The notes beneath the pieces are model-generated. The model searched no databases. It had not been told where the DNA came from and saw only the letters and a list, made by a program, of their open reading frames with translations. A stretch of 64,000 bases of DNA from positions 1-64,000 of the forward strand of contig NZ_ANIJ01000005.1 in the NCBI RefSeq assembly GCF_000347035.1, written 5' to 3'. Both the position numbers and the translations under genes were made by a program. This document shows positions 36,702 to 46,945 of this stretch, piece by piece (position 1 is the first letter of the stretch; each line of letters starts with the position of its first letter). The DNA comes from Leptospira sp. B5-022. Its GTDB lineage: Bacteria; Spirochaetota; Leptospiria; Leptospirales; Leptospiraceae.

Positions 36702-38006
36702 ATGCTGCCCAAACATTTCGAAACCCTATCCAATACCTTAGAAAAAGAGATCCTGGCCAGCGAACAGATCCGAAGTAAGATACTTCTTGCGGTCTTTGCA
36801 TTCGCGGGAATTTCTTGGACTATCCTTTTCTTATTTTTAGAAAAAGAATTTAATGCAAGCACAGGGATCGCATTCCCTTTCGAGGTGCTGATCGGCACAC
36901 TCACTTTCGGTACGATTTACGAATTCGTATTTTTAAAATTACTGAATTATCTCAAGAAAAAAGGATTTAAACTCCCGCTTCTACCCAGATTCGGGAACGC
37001 CTTAATCGAAACTTCCCTCCCAGGTGTCATACTATTCATTTTGATACAAAAACATTCTCATCCGGTCGTACCTTTAAATTCCCCTATTTCCAATTTATAT
37101 TTGATTTTTATAATATTATCCGTCCTCAGAATGGAGTTTGGACTTTCTTTTTTTACAGGAGCTATTGCAGCGTTCCAGTATCTGATCACCGGGTTATTTT
37201 TTGTTCCGGATTCTCCGTTAGACGGCGAATCCGCGTACGGTTTCTTCTACTCAAAAATCCCGACATATATGCGTTCCGGATTATTTTTAGCTTCCGGGAT
37301 CGTAGCAGGACTTGTTGGCGTAAGATTGAAAAAGATCCTGAAAAACTCGGTTGAACGTTTAGAAGAAAGAAACGAAATTTTAGGAATGTTCGGGCAATAT
37401 GTATCTCCGTCGGTCGTAGATAAACTCATGAGCCAAAAGACGGATACAGCTTCCGAAAACAAGGACGTATGCGTTATGTTCTTGGATATACGGAATTTTA
37501 CGAAATTTTCGGAAGACAAAAGTCCTTCCGAAGTGATCACATATTTGAATACATTATTCGAGGATATGATAGAGATCGTAAATAAACATAACGGGATCAT
37601 AAATAAGTTTTTGGGAGACGGTTTTATGGCCGTATTCGGCGCTCCTCTTTCAGACGACGGAAAGGACGCTAAAAACGCTGTTTCTGCCGCTTTAGAAATT
37701 CAGAAAAAAGTAATAGAGATGAATCTCTCCGGAAAAATCCCCGAAACCAAGATCGGGATCGGTTTACATTTCGGAGAAGCGATGACAGGAAGTGTAGGTT
37801 CTTCCCAAAGAAAAGAATATACCATCATCGGGGACACGGTAAATCTCGCATCCAGAGTGGAACAATTGAACAAGGACTTCGGAAGCGAAATTTTAGCGAC
37901 GGATACCGTATATGAGCATGTAAAACATTTTTTAGAAGCAGAGTCCCTTCCCCCCGTTAAAGTAAAAGGAAGAGAAAAAGAAGTCCTTATCTATAAATTG
38001 ACCTGA
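36702..38006 (+). CDS. Membrane-bound class III adenylate/guanylate cyclase
   Basis: A 434-residue cyclase. The N-terminal half has about six hydrophobic segments (25-215) forming a membrane sensor. After a linker, the catalytic domain (about 255-434) has the metal site MFLDIRNFTKF, the second metal loop KFLGDGFMAVFGAP, and IGLHFGEAMTGSVGS and YTIIGDTVNLASRVEQLN. All core residues for a homodimeric class III enzyme look intact; the base preference cannot be decided by eye. AGGA lies 8 bases before the ATG. The stop overlaps the next gene by one base. Confidence 0.88.
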   Translation: MLPKHFETLSNTLEKEILASEQIRSKILLAVFAFAGISWTILFLFLEKEFNASTGIAFPFEVLIGTLTFGTIYEFVFLKLLNYLKKKGFKLPLLPRFGNALIETSLPGVILFILIQKHSHPVVPLNSPISNLYLIFIILSVLRMEFGLSFFTGAIAAFQYLITGLFFVPDSPLDGESAYGFFYSKIPTYMRSGLFLASGIVAGLVGVRLKKILKNSVERLEERNEILGMFGQYVSPSVVDKLMSQKTDTASENKDVCVMFLDIRNFTKFSEDKSPSEVITYLNTLFEDMIEIVNKHNGIINKFLGDGFMAVFGAPLSDDGKDAKNAVSAALEIQKKVIEMNLSGKIPETKIGIGLHFGEAMTGSVGSSQRKEYTIIGDTVNLASRVEQLNKDFGSEILATDTVYEHVKHFLEAESLPPVKVKGREKEVLIYKLT

Positions 38007-38734
38007 TGCAATCTCCAAAATCGCATTACCAAAACTTTTTGGCGGAAAAATATTCCTGGACTCTAGGAGATCTTTCCCGGAAGGAAAAGGACCAACTGGA
38101 ATTCTTCAGATCTTTCGAGATCTCTCCCCAAAGAAACGGAGTGGCCTGGGACTTAGGCGCGGGAAGCGGGATACAATCTATTCCATTAGAAAAATTAGGA
38201 TTTCAAGTTACGGCAATAGACTTCAGCCAGAAATTATTATCCGAGATCATGATTAGAAAACCGGACACGAAGATACGGACCAAGGTTGCGGACATCAGAT
38301 CCGAAGATTTATACCAAGGAGTTTCTCCCGAAATCCTTTTATGTATGGGAGATACGATCACACATTTGGAATCCGAAAAAGAGTGGGAGAATACCGTAAG
38401 TCTTTGGGCAAGTTTTCTTTCTACTGGAAGTAAATTGATTTTAGGTTATAGAGATCTAAGCTATGGGAAACCGGGGGACAAAAATATCTTTGTAGTACGT
38501 TCCGAAGAATCCCGAATTTTCACCTGCCAATTACAATTCACTCAGGGCAAGGTAGAAGTCACGGATATATTTCATGAAAAATCCGATAAGGGTTGGACCG
38601 TTTCCGCTAGTTCGTATAACAAACTGATCCTTCCTATCGAAGAGGTGATCAGAACAGTATCTCGGAAAAATTTTGAGTTAAAAAGAAGGGATGAGAAAAA
38701 CGGGATGAAGTTTATTCTTTTTGAAAGGCTTTAA
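38006..38734 (+). CDS. Class I SAM-dependent methyltransferase
   Basis: A 242-residue methyltransferase with motif I WDLGAGSGIQSIPL near residue 48, the acidic strand end TAIDFSQ, the motif IV region LLCMGDTITHLES and a C-terminal beta hairpin. It is coupled to the cyclase by a TGATG overlap, which suggests that signalling and methylation are produced together, although no functional link is known. The closest general similarity is to small-molecule methylases. Confidence 0.8.
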   Translation: MQSPKSHYQNFLAEKYSWTLGDLSRKEKDQLEFFRSFEISPQRNGVAWDLGAGSGIQSIPLEKLGFQVTAIDFSQKLLSEIMIRKPDTKIRTKVADIRSEDLYQGVSPEILLCMGDTITHLESEKEWENTVSLWASFLSTGSKLILGYRDLSYGKPGDKNIFVVRSEESRIFTCQLQFTQGKVEVTDIFHEKSDKGWTVSASSYNKLILPIEEVIRTVSRKNFELKRRDEKNGMKFILFERL

Positions 38735-38775
38735 TTAGACCCTCGTTCTTCCGATCGGTTCCTTTCTATAGTTTA

Positions 38776-38800
38776 TTTTGAGAAGCCCTTTTTCTCAAAA
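38776..38800. terminator. Hairpin TTTTGAGAA / TTCTCAAAA before the RND gene
   Basis: Perfect 9-base arms flank a 7-base loop (GCCCTTT), downstream of the methyltransferase and 60 bases before the pump gene. It may be a terminator or an operator. A second inverted repeat, ACAAGT/ACTTGT, follows at 38809-38835. Confidence 0.4.
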
Positions 38801-38860
38801 ACCGTTCGACAAGTCCGGACTCATTGGGAACTTGTACGTATCCTTGCCCGGAACCCTTCC

Positions 38861-41800
38861 ATGATAGATAAACTGATACGCATCTCCATCAAGAACAGGA
38901 TTTTTATCCTGATACTCACTGCCGGCGTGACCATTGTAGGTTTTTATAACGCATATCACCTATCTATCGACGCGATCCCGGATATTACAAACGTCCAGGT
39001 TTCCGTAGTTACTCAGTCCCCGGGGCTTTCTCCGGTAGAGGTGGAGCAGTTCATCACTTATCCGATCGAGATGGAGCTTACCGGGGTCCCCAATGTAACG
39101 GAGATCCGTTCTATTTCCAGAACGGGTGTGAGCAGCGTTACGGTTATCTTCAAAGACGGAACCGACATTTATTTTGCAAGACAGCTCATCAACGAAAGAT
39201 TAAGAGCAGCCGAAGCTGTGATCCCGAAAGGTTACGGTAGCCCCGAACTTTCCCCTATCGCAACCGGTCTTGGGGATATTTACGAATTCGTCCTAACAAG
39301 CGACCGTCATAATCCGGAAGAACTCAGGACCTATATGGAATGGGAACTTGCGAGAGAGATCAAATCCACGGAAGGGATAATCGACGTAAACATTATCGGC
39401 GGAGAAGCAAGGCAATATCAGATCAAGATAGATCCCCAAAGATTAGCAGTTCATAATATTACATTATCCCAACTTTGTGATAAACTGGAGACTGCGAACC
39501 AAAACACAGGCGGCGGTTACATTTCCAAAGGTGCTGAACAGATCGTGATCCGCGGAGAAAGCCAATTCAAAACCGTGGAAGAAATACGTAACGTTGCTGT
39601 TCAAACCGAAAGAGACGGTGTTCCCCTTCTATTAGGTCAGATCGCAACCGTAGAAACAGGTCCTGCTCTACGTTTCGGGCTCATCACCAAGGATGCTAAG
39701 GGAGAAGTTGTAGGCGCCACTGCCATGATGCTCATGGGCCAAAACTCTTTGGAAGTGGTAAAACGGGTCAAAGAAAAGGTAGAAATTTTAAGAGCCAGAC
39801 TTCCGGAAGGAATGAAGATCGTCACATTTTACGATCGTTCGGAATTTATCGGAAGAACGTTAGGAACTATCTTCACTAACTTAGCGGAAGCAGCGGTACT
39901 TGTGATCATCGTTTTGATCTTCGCTCTCGGAACGGTAAAAGGGGCACTTTTAGTCAGCTTATCCATTCCTATCCCGATGCTTGCAGCCACAATCTTTATG
40001 AGAATGTTCGGCATCGTCGGTAATTTAATGTCACTTGGTGCATTAGACTTCGGGCTCTTGGTAGATGGAACTATCGTGATGTTAGAATCAGTACTTCACG
40101 GTTTTATCTTAAAGCAGGCTTTTTACGAACAGCAGAACTCCCAAGAAGATAGAAAACTCGCGGCAGAAGAAATTATCACGGATTCCTGTGTGAGAGTGGC
40201 AAGAGCCGCAGCCTTCTCGGTCGGTATCATTTTATTGGTATACCTACCGCTCATGACCTTAGAAGGTGTGGAAGGTAGAATGTTTAAACCTATGGCGATG
40301 ACCGTTGCCATTTCCTTGGCTATGGCACTCCTATTTTCTCTCACTACCTTCCCCGCTGCGGCAAGTATCCTTTTTCAAACGCCGGTATTTCACCACAGCA
40401 AGTTTTGGGACAGAGCGGAAGAATTTTACATGCGACTGCTCGACTTCGGAATGGCCAATAAAAAGTTATTCTTAAGAGCAGGTTTAGGAGTATTTGCAGT
40501 ATCTCTAATATTAGGATCCACATTAGGATCGGAGTTCCTTCCACGTATCGACGAGGGAGAATTCGCGATCGATATCAAAAGGCTTCCTTCCACTTCCATC
40601 AACTATTCCAGAGACACGAATATAGAAATGGAGAAGGTAATCGCACAGTTCCCGGAAGTAACAAGTGTGGTCAGCAAAATGGGACGAGGCGAATCTGCAG
40701 CGGAACCCATCGGAACGGAAGAAGGAGAATCCATGGTAAAACTCATTCCTCCTAAGGAATGGACCAGCGCTTCTTCTCGAGACGAACTAATGGATAAAAT
40801 GAAGGATGCTATCCTAAAATCGGTTCCTTCGAGTACGATCTCACTTTCTCAGCCGATCGAGAACAGGGTGAATGCACTTCTCTCTGGATCGAAAGCGGAC
40901 GTAGTGATCAAAATTTACGGAGATGATCTGCAGACATTAAAGGAAACTGCGGCTAAATTCGCAGATAAGATCAAAAAAGTCCCGGGTGCGGCGGACTTAA
41001 GAGTACAAAGAGTGCTTGGTCTTCCTTTGATCCAGATCAAAGCCGATAGACAAAAGATGTCGCGTTACGGAGTGGCCGCGGAAGAGATTCTCACTACGGT
41101 GGAATCGTTACGGATAGGAAGAAAGGCAGGAAAAGTATTCGAAGGTTTCAAACGATTCGACCTAGTCGTTCGTTTACAATTGGATGTTTCGGATTTGGAC
41201 AAACTGGAAAATATTCCCGTCATGACCTCGACGGGTGTTACGGTTCCTCTGGGCCAGGTAGCAACAATAGAATTTGTGGAAGGTCCGGCGGCAATTTATA
41301 GAGAATCCTTAAAACGTAGGATTATGGTAGAGACCAACGTAAGAGGAAGGGACTTAGTCGGTTTCGTAAACGAGGCCCAAAAGGTCACAGCAGACATTGA
41401 AAAAAATCTTCCGGAAGGTTATAGAACGGACTGGGGAGGTCAATTCGAGAACTTCCAAAGAGCAAAGAATAGATTGTTGATGGTTGTACCGATTGCTCTC
41501 GGGATTATCTTCGTAATGTTGATCGCTGCCTTCGGAAATATATATTATGCAGCCGGAGTATTTATCGTAGTACCGCTTGCAGTCGCGGGAGGGATCATAG
41601 GACTTGTGTTGAGAGGTCTTCCTTTTAGTATTCCTGCCGGGGTAGGATTTATCGCGGTAAGCGGTATCGCAGTACTGAACGGGGTCGTATACGCTTCCAC
41701 TCTCAAAGAAGAATTAGAAAAAGGGATCACCATTTCCAAGGCGGTATTAACTGCGGGCCTTCATTCACTTCGTCCGGTAATGACAACGGAGATTATCGCG

Positions 41801-42148
41801 GCAGTGGGATTTATTCCGATGGCGATCTCTACCATGGCCGGGGCAGAAGTACAAAGACCTTTGGCAACGGTTGTCATCTTCGGAGTAATCGTAGCTACCG
41901 TTCTTTCTCGTGTGCTTCTTCCTATCGTGATGGAATTCCTTCTAAATATCTACCAAGACCAGGAAAGAAGAAAAGAAGCCCGTAAAAGAAAATTAGAGTC
42001 CGAATTCCAAGCTTCCAGAGCCCAAGAAAGAATTCCGGTAACTCTGGAAGAAGTTTCCTGGGATAGCGAAGAGATCCATGAAGAACCGGAAGAAGTTTTA
42101 CACTCCAAATCCAAACGTTCTAAAAACGGAGCGAAAAAGAGAAAATAA
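38861..42148 (+). CDS. Heavy-metal RND efflux permease (CzcA/CusA family)
   Basis: A 1095-residue inner-membrane RND pump subunit. The start ([14 protein letters not shown], then [19 protein letters not shown]) and the transmembrane metal-pump mark [17 protein letters not shown] identify the heavy-metal-efflux group rather than drug pumps. Twelve membrane helices and two large periplasmic loops fit. About 80 residues after the last helix form a charged tail ([17 protein letters not shown] and later [13 protein letters not shown]), longer than usual. No membrane-fusion or outer-membrane partner gene is adjacent, so partners must lie elsewhere. Confidence 0.9.
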   Translation: MIDKLIRISIKNRIFILILTAGVTIVGFYNAYHLSIDAIPDITNVQVSVVTQSPGLSPVEVEQFITYPIEMELTGVPNVTEIRSISRTGVSSVTVIFKDGTDIYFARQLINERLRAAEAVIPKGYGSPELSPIATGLGDIYEFVLTSDRHNPEELRTYMEWELAREIKSTEGIIDVNIIGGEARQYQIKIDPQRLAVHNITLSQLCDKLETANQNTGGGYISKGAEQIVIRGESQFKTVEEIRNVAVQTERDGVPLLLGQIATVETGPALRFGLITKDAKGEVVGATAMMLMGQNSLEVVKRVKEKVEILRARLPEGMKIVTFYDRSEFIGRTLGTIFTNLAEAAVLVIIVLIFALGTVKGALLVSLSIPIPMLAATIFMRMFGIVGNLMSLGALDFGLLVDGTIVMLESVLHGFILKQAFYEQQNSQEDRKLAAEEIITDSCVRVARAAAFSVGIILLVYLPLMTLEGVEGRMFKPMAMTVAISLAMALLFSLTTFPAAASILFQTPVFHHSKFWDRAEEFYMRLLDFGMANKKLFLRAGLGVFAVSLILGSTLGSEFLPRIDEGEFAIDIKRLPSTSINYSRDTNIEMEKVIAQFPEVTSVVSKMGRGESAAEPIGTEEGESMVKLIPPKEWTSASSRDELMDKMKDAILKSVPSSTISLSQPIENRVNALLSGSKADVVIKIYGDDLQTLKETAAKFADKIKKVPGAADLRVQRVLGLPLIQIKADRQKMSRYGVAAEEILTTVESLRIGRKAGKVFEGFKRFDLVVRLQLDVSDLDKLENIPVMTSTGVTVPLGQVATIEFVEGPAAIYRESLKRRIMVETNVRGRDLVGFVNEAQKVTADIEKNLPEGYRTDWGGQFENFQRAKNRLLMVVPIALGIIFVMLIAAFGNIYYAAGVFIVVPLAVAGGIIGLVLRGLPFSIPAGVGFIAVSGIAVLNGVVYASTLKEELEKGITISKAVLTAGLHSLRPVMTTEIIAAVGFIPMAISTMAGAEVQRPLATVVIFGVIVATVLSRVLLPIVMEFLLNIYQDQERRKEARKRKLESEFQASRAQERIPVTLEEVSWDSEEIHEEPEEVLHSKSKRSKNGAKKRK

Positions 42149-42186
42149 GGGCCTCTTCGAATGAAAATCCGAACTTTTACATATTA

Positions 42187-42267
42187 GTTCACGCGGAGAG
42201 CACAGAGATTCACGGAGTAGACTTCACTTGCTTCCAGCTCTGTGCGCTCAGTGATCTCTGTGTGAAA
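42187..42267. repeat. CACAGAG-type inverted repeat, copy C
   Basis: Left arm 42187-42217 (TTCACGCGGAGAGCACAGAG) and right arm 42238-42267 (CTCAGTGATCTCTGTGTGAAA) pair imperfectly over about 30 bases. It lies between the convergent pump and tetR genes and ends 5 bases beyond the tetR stop. Confidence 0.65.
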
Positions 42268-42271
42268 TTTT

Positions 42272-42871
42272 CTACTTTTTACTCTTCAATCCGGACAAAA
42301 TCGTAGCTACGACAGATCTTAAAAATTCGACACGATCCTCTTCTATATTATCGAATACCATACGAGGATGATGAAAAGCGGCAGTCCCTTCAAAAATGAT
42401 CCGTGCACCTTCTTTAGAAGTATTACAAAAAAATAATCCTTTTTGGATACCTTCCTGGACCATCTTCTCCAATTGTTCGTACATTGTCTGGATATGTTTT
42501 TTAACGAAGGGTCTTGTTTTCTCTACGGAATTATTGAATGCAGTATAAATTCTCGGATCGGACTGGACCTTCTCCCGTTTCATTTTATGGAGAGTCATTA
42601 GCCACTCAAGGATCCTTTCTTCCAACGGGCCGGTCTTTGCGGAAATTTCTGCAAGAGCAATATCGATACGATCCAGCCATCTTTTAGAAATGGAATCGAG
42701 TAGAGCCTCTTTGTCTGCGAAATGTTTGTATAAAGCGGCGTGACTTAGATTCAGGTTTCTAGCCACATCCGTAAGTTTCAAACGCTCGACGCCATTTTTT
42801 CTGATCTCAATCTCTGCGGCATCGAGCACTTTTTCTTGTAGTTCTTCCGGCTTTAAACCTGTTTTAGGCAT
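42272..42871 (-). CDS. TetR-family transcriptional regulator
   Basis: A 199-residue regulator whose N-terminal helix-turn-helix reads LTDVARNLNLSHAALYKHFADKEALLDS (about 30-57). The C-terminal domain resembles the WHG-type subgroup. The gene is second in an operon with the aldo/keto reductase, starting 3 bases after its stop. It probably acts on the inverted repeat upstream of that gene. The 3' end faces a CACAGAG-type repeat. Confidence 0.85.
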   Translation of the reverse strand: MPKTGLKPEELQEKVLDAAEIEIRKNGVERLKLTDVARNLNLSHAALYKHFADKEALLDSISKRWLDRIDIALAEISAKTGPLEERILEWLMTLHKMKREKVQSDPRIYTAFNNSVEKTRPFVKKHIQTMYEQLEKMVQEGIQKGLFFCNTSKEGARIIFEGTAAFHHPRMVFDNIEEDRVEFLRSVVATILSGLKSKK

Positions 42872-42874
42872 CTC

Positions 42875-43864
42875 TCATTTAACGACGAGCTGCATCAAAT
42901 GAGAAGGATATCTATCTCCCTGGAAGGTACCTTCCGGAAAAGACTCGTCCAGTGTATCGAGTTCTTCCTTACTTAAGGTAACCGAAAGTGCATCTAAATT
43001 TTCCTTCAGACTTACTCTCCTTGTGGAACCGATCAGAGGAATAATATCCTCTCCTCTGTGAAGCACCCAAGCGATAGCAAGTTGGGCTGTAGTGCATCCC
43101 TTCTTCTTTGCAAGCGTTTGAAGCAGACTCACATGTTCCAAATTCGCTTCAAGGTTTTTTCCTTGGAAACGAGGAGAATTGGATCTAAAATCGGGAACAC
43201 CCAAAGCGGTTTCTATTTTTCCGGTCAGAAGCCCTCTTCCCACAATTCCGTACGGAATGATTGCCACTCCGAGTTCTCTTGCCGTTTGTATGAGCTCCTT
43301 CTCGATCACACGGGTCGCCAAAGAATATTCCACTTCCACGGCAGTGACCGGATGGACCTTATGCGCCCTTCTTAAATTTTCAGGAGAAGCTTCCGAAAGT
43401 CCCAAATAACGCACATATCCTTCCTGGATCAGATCGGCGATCGCCCCTACGGTTTCTTCGATCGGAATTTCAGGATCGACACGAGATGCCTGATAAATAT
43501 CGATCACCTCCGTTCCGAGACGAGTGAGAGAATGGGCCGCAAAGTTTTTGACTGAATTCGGTCTGAAATCGTATCCGATGAATGCTCCGGATGGACTTCG
43601 AAGTCCTCCGAACTTCACGCTGATCATCGGCTTGTTCTTTCTACCTTTCAGCGCTTCCGAGATCAAAAGTTCGTTATGACCGGTCCCATAGAAGTCACCC
43701 GTATTCAAAAAATTGATCCCGGAATCAAGGGCCTCGCGGATGGTCGCAATCGACTCTTCCCTACTCCTGGTCTCTTTTGTTCCGTAAAAATCCGACATTC
43801 CCATACATCCCAAACCGACTTGGGAAACCTCAGGACCGTTTTTTCCTAATTTTCTCAATTTCAT
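42875..43864 (-). CDS. Aldo/keto reductase with altered catalytic histidine
   Basis: A 329-residue (beta/alpha)8 oxidoreductase close to the YakC/AKR13-like group (GLGCMGMSDFYG, then EVEYSLATRVIE and VPIPYG-like IIPYGIVGRGLLTG). Of the catalytic tetrad D57, Y59 and K84 are present. The position that is histidine in the usual YQHRVDP reads YQASRVDP, so H is replaced by S127. Activity may be lowered or changed. GGAGA stands 6 bases before the ATG. It leads an operon with a tetR gene. Confidence 0.85.
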   Translation of the reverse strand: MKLRKLGKNGPEVSQVGLGCMGMSDFYGTKETRSREESIATIREALDSGINFLNTGDFYGTGHNELLISEALKGRKNKPMISVKFGGLRSPSGAFIGYDFRPNSVKNFAAHSLTRLGTEVIDIYQASRVDPEIPIEETVGAIADLIQEGYVRYLGLSEASPENLRRAHKVHPVTAVEVEYSLATRVIEKELIQTARELGVAIIPYGIVGRGLLTGKIETALGVPDFRSNSPRFQGKNLEANLEHVSLLQTLAKKKGCTTAQLAIAWVLHRGEDIIPLIGSTRRVSLKENLDALSVTLSKEELDTLDESFPEGTFQGDRYPSHLMQLVVK

Positions 43865-43874
43865 GCGAAATCTC

Positions 43875-43917
43875 CATTTAGTTACAAATTACTTTTTTTA
43901 TAATATGTAACTAAATG
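43875..43917. promoter_or_regulatory. Inverted repeat CATTTAGTTAC / GTAACTAAATG
   Basis: Perfect 11-base arms are separated by a 21-base A/T-rich spacer that contains TATAA-like sequence on the minus strand. The right position for an operator of the TetR protein encoded in the same operon; the two arms may each be half or whole sites. Confidence 0.55.
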
Positions 43918-43941
43918 CAATCTATTTTCTGAACGGTTTTT

Positions 43942-43957
43942 TGTCGGAGTTCTTACA
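43942..43957. repeat. 16-bp near-palindrome TGTCGGAGTTCTTACA
   Basis: A member of the dispersed TGTNGGAANTCCNACA family, lying 59 bases upstream of the ThyX-like gene. Confidence 0.45.
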
Positions 43958-44016
43958 TTTCTTGCTTTTCGCTTTCCGACATAATACCATTCTAGCGTTC
44001 CGGAGTAGCAGATCCC

Positions 44017-45591
44017 ATGGAACACCAGAAACCGATTGTCCAACTTTTAGATGCGACTAGAGAACCTTTCAATTTGGCGATCGCGTCCGCTCGGACTTGC
44101 TATTCTTCCAAGGGGATTTTGCTTCCCGAGGACATGATCCGCACGGAAAAATCCCTCGAGATCCGAGACAAAGTGGCTAAATCCACAAAAAAAGCGGGGC
44201 ATCTCACCACAAGACAGCATCCTCATTTTATATTCACCCTGGACAAGGTGTCTCGTCAGTTCGTCTGGTCCTTTTTACATTCTCATCCGTACTATAATTC
44301 GGAACAGGTGAGCCAAAGATACGTAGAAGTAAAAAAAGAAAATTATTATATCCCGCCTACTCTGACAGGAAAGCAGAAGGAATTCTACTTGGAGGCGGTT
44401 GAATCCGCATCTAACGCATATTTTGAATTTGTAGAACTTCTACATCCGTTCATTCAAGACGAATATTTCCTCGTTTACAAAGCGAGGGCCAATTATCCTG
44501 AAAAATGGCAGCAGCCCATTAAGAAGAAGTGCCTGGAAGTAGCACGTTACCTTCTTCCTTTGGGAACTTATACTTATCTGTATCATTCCGTAAACGGACT
44601 CACTCTACATAGATACCATCGTTTAATGAATTCTTTCGATGTTCCGGAAGAGCAACGCCTAGTCGTGGAAGAGATGATCGAAAAAGTAAAAGAAATCGAT
44701 CCTCTGTATGTGGAAGAAATGGATGATCCGATCCCTCTGGAAGAAACTGCCGAGTACAAATTTTTCAAAGAATTCTACCAAGACGGCGCGAACGAATATA
44801 GGCCGGAAGCAGCCAAAAATTTCGTAAGAGAATTCGACGAGGATATGGATAACCGTTATTCACGATTGGTTTCCTATTCTTCCAACGGTCCTGAGGTTTT
44901 GGCTTCTTCCGTTCGTGCGGTCTTAGGTTTGTCTAAAAATTCTTTGAATAACGAAGAAGCGATCCGACTTGTGATGGACCCTTCCAAGAACAAACATCTG
45001 ACTTCCACTCTGAACGAGACAACGATGAGCCCTCTTTCTAGAGCGATGTTCAATGTGCATTATTCTTTCAAAAAAAGGATCTCTCATTCCGCGGATAGCC
45101 AGGACCAGAGACATAGAATGGTGCCGGGCTCCCGCCCTGTGCTAATGAGTCAATATACGGGTATGCCCGACTATATCGTTCCTAAGGTTGTATTAAAATA
45201 TCCTCAATTAGAGGAAACTTATAGAAGAAGAATGGACGGGATTTTCAAGAGCCTGAACCGTTTTATCGAGGCAGGTGGATCTCCGGAACATGCTTCTTAC
45301 CTTCTTCCGAACGCTTTCCCTGTCCGTTTTTATGAAAGTGGGGATCTATTGAATCTGCATCATAAATGGAGAGCGAGAACCTGTTATAATGCTCAGGAAG
45401 AAATTTTCCAAGCTTCTATCAATGAACTTGTGGATTTGACGAAGGTGCAACCTGAGATCGCAAAATGGATCAAGGCGCCCTGCTGGATCCGTCTGCAAGG
45501 TGATATCAAACCGTATTGCCCGGAAGGGGATCATTATTGCGGGACCCAAGTTTGGAAAAGAGAATTGGATGAGTACGATAGAACTCTGTAA
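44017..45591 (+). CDS. Tandem ThyX-like protein (FAD-dependent thymidylate synthase family)
   Basis: A 524-residue protein, about twice the length of a ThyX subunit. The first half has the family's helix ending in [12 protein letters not shown] (residues 94-105), equivalent to the S-x-R-Y part of the ThyX motif, but the preceding R-H-R is H-S-H. The second half has [13 protein letters not shown] near residue 362, which keeps R-H-R. The two halves therefore look like a fused duplication with complementary losses. ThyX makes dTMP from dUMP with methylenetetrahydrofolate and FAD; whether this protein still does is open. Confidence 0.75.
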   Translation: MEHQKPIVQLLDATREPFNLAIASARTCYSSKGILLPEDMIRTEKSLEIRDKVAKSTKKAGHLTTRQHPHFIFTLDKVSRQFVWSFLHSHPYYNSEQVSQRYVEVKKENYYIPPTLTGKQKEFYLEAVESASNAYFEFVELLHPFIQDEYFLVYKARANYPEKWQQPIKKKCLEVARYLLPLGTYTYLYHSVNGLTLHRYHRLMNSFDVPEEQRLVVEEMIEKVKEIDPLYVEEMDDPIPLEETAEYKFFKEFYQDGANEYRPEAAKNFVREFDEDMDNRYSRLVSYSSNGPEVLASSVRAVLGLSKNSLNNEEAIRLVMDPSKNKHLTSTLNETTMSPLSRAMFNVHYSFKKRISHSADSQDQRHRMVPGSRPVLMSQYTGMPDYIVPKVVLKYPQLEETYRRRMDGIFKSLNRFIEAGGSPEHASYLLPNAFPVRFYESGDLLNLHHKWRARTCYNAQEEIFQASINELVDLTKVQPEIAKWIKAPCWIRLQGDIKPYCPEGDHYCGTQVWKRELDEYDRTL

Positions 45592-45599
45592 TTTTCGTT

Positions 45600-46817
45600 T
45601 TATCTTGTTTCTATTCTGAAAATTTTTCCGCCATAGTCCACTAGGTAAACTTCTCCGTTTGCGTCTTCTCCGAAAGAAGACACATTCGAAAAAAATCCCA
45701 TTTCAAAAGTATGTTCTATGTGTCCGTTCACTTTAGTCCCATCCCAAAGAATAGACCAGATCCTTCCAGCTATAAAATCACCGTAAAAATATCTTCCGTT
45801 CAATCCGGGAAAATTCATTCCTCTATATACATAACCGCCTGTGATGGAACTTCCAACAAAATGATTGTATTCTAATTTTGGAAAACTGATCCCGGAAGTA
45901 TTACATCCGAACGAAGGATCATAACAATGATTTCCTTCCGTGAGTCTCCAGCCGTAATTTTTAATTCCTGTGCTTACGGCTTCTATATTCAATTCTTCGA
46001 AATTGTTTTGCCCCACATCCCCGATATAAAGATCTCCCGTGTTTCGATCCAAACTGAATCTCCAGGGATTCCTAAGACCCCAATCCCAAATATGAGGATT
46101 TTCTAATCCAGCCGCAGGCCTATTCCCCGGAGCGGGAGTCGGATAATTGTCTATATCTATTCGTAAAATTTTCCCAAGTGAAGATTCCAGATCCTGGGCA
46201 TTATTATTCGGGTCTCCCGCGCCCCCTCCGTCTCCCATTCCCACCAAAAGATAACCACCTGTATCGAAGACCATCATTCCTCCATTATGATTACTGAATG
46301 GTTGGTCTACGGTAAACAGAATGGAACCGGAACCGGAGTTTGCAAGATCAGGATCGGAAGAAGATCTGGCATATTCCGCAACAACAGTATCTCCGTCCGA
46401 TTTTCGAGTATAATTTACCCAAAATCTTCCGTTCGAATTATAATTGGGATGGAATGCAAGACCGAGAAGTCCTCTCTCTCCGGAGAAGGAAATTAGATCT
46501 AAACCGTCGGACCCCAAATCCAAAAAAGGAGAAGGGAGAAGAATGCCGTCTTTGATCAAGCGGACCTTACCCCCTTGCTCTAAAACGAACATCCGACTCG
46601 AATCTCCCGACGGAGAAACAAGAAACAAAGGAGCATCGAACCCGGAAGCAATTTCGGTGAGTTTCAAACAGGGAGGATTTCGATCTTCGCTACATCCGAA
46701 TAAAAGCGGAAGAAACGGAATATTAGAACCATCCGGTTTAGAACATCCGAGTAAGGATATAAAAAGGTATAAGATCGAATAAACGCAGATCTTCCGGATT
46801 TTAAAGATCGGTTCCAT
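45600..46817 (-). CDS. PQQ-dependent sugar dehydrogenase-like lipoprotein
   Basis: A 405-residue six-bladed beta-propeller of the glucose/sorbosone dehydrogenase type. The lipobox SLLGC puts the modified cysteine near residue 25. Family marks are GERGLLGLAFHPNY, FSNHNGGMMVFDTGGYLLVG, GDGGGAGDPNNNAQD, WDWGLRNPWRFSLD and YGWRLTEGNHC. Such enzymes oxidise aldose sugars outside the inner membrane using PQQ. No PQQ synthesis genes are in view, so the cofactor would have to be acquired or the reaction differ. Confidence 0.82.
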   Translation of the reverse strand: MEPIFKIRKICVYSILYLFISLLGCSKPDGSNIPFLPLLFGCSEDRNPPCLKLTEIASGFDAPLFLVSPSGDSSRMFVLEQGGKVRLIKDGILLPSPFLDLGSDGLDLISFSGERGLLGLAFHPNYNSNGRFWVNYTRKSDGDTVVAEYARSSSDPDLANSGSGSILFTVDQPFSNHNGGMMVFDTGGYLLVGMGDGGGAGDPNNNAQDLESSLGKILRIDIDNYPTPAPGNRPAAGLENPHIWDWGLRNPWRFSLDRNTGDLYIGDVGQNNFEELNIEAVSTGIKNYGWRLTEGNHCYDPSFGCNTSGISFPKLEYNHFVGSSITGGYVYRGMNFPGLNGRYFYGDFIAGRIWSILWDGTKVNGHIEHTFEMGFFSNVSSFGEDANGEVYLVDYGGKIFRIETR

Positions 46818-46945
46818 CTTTGTTAAATTTATTATCCTTCTTATTTAAAAAAACAAGCTGAAAGCCTGAGCTTCTCTCTTTTCGAAAAAATAAAAAAAGA
46901 AAGGACTAAAAACCGATTTCGGAGTAAATCATCCATGAGCAGAGT

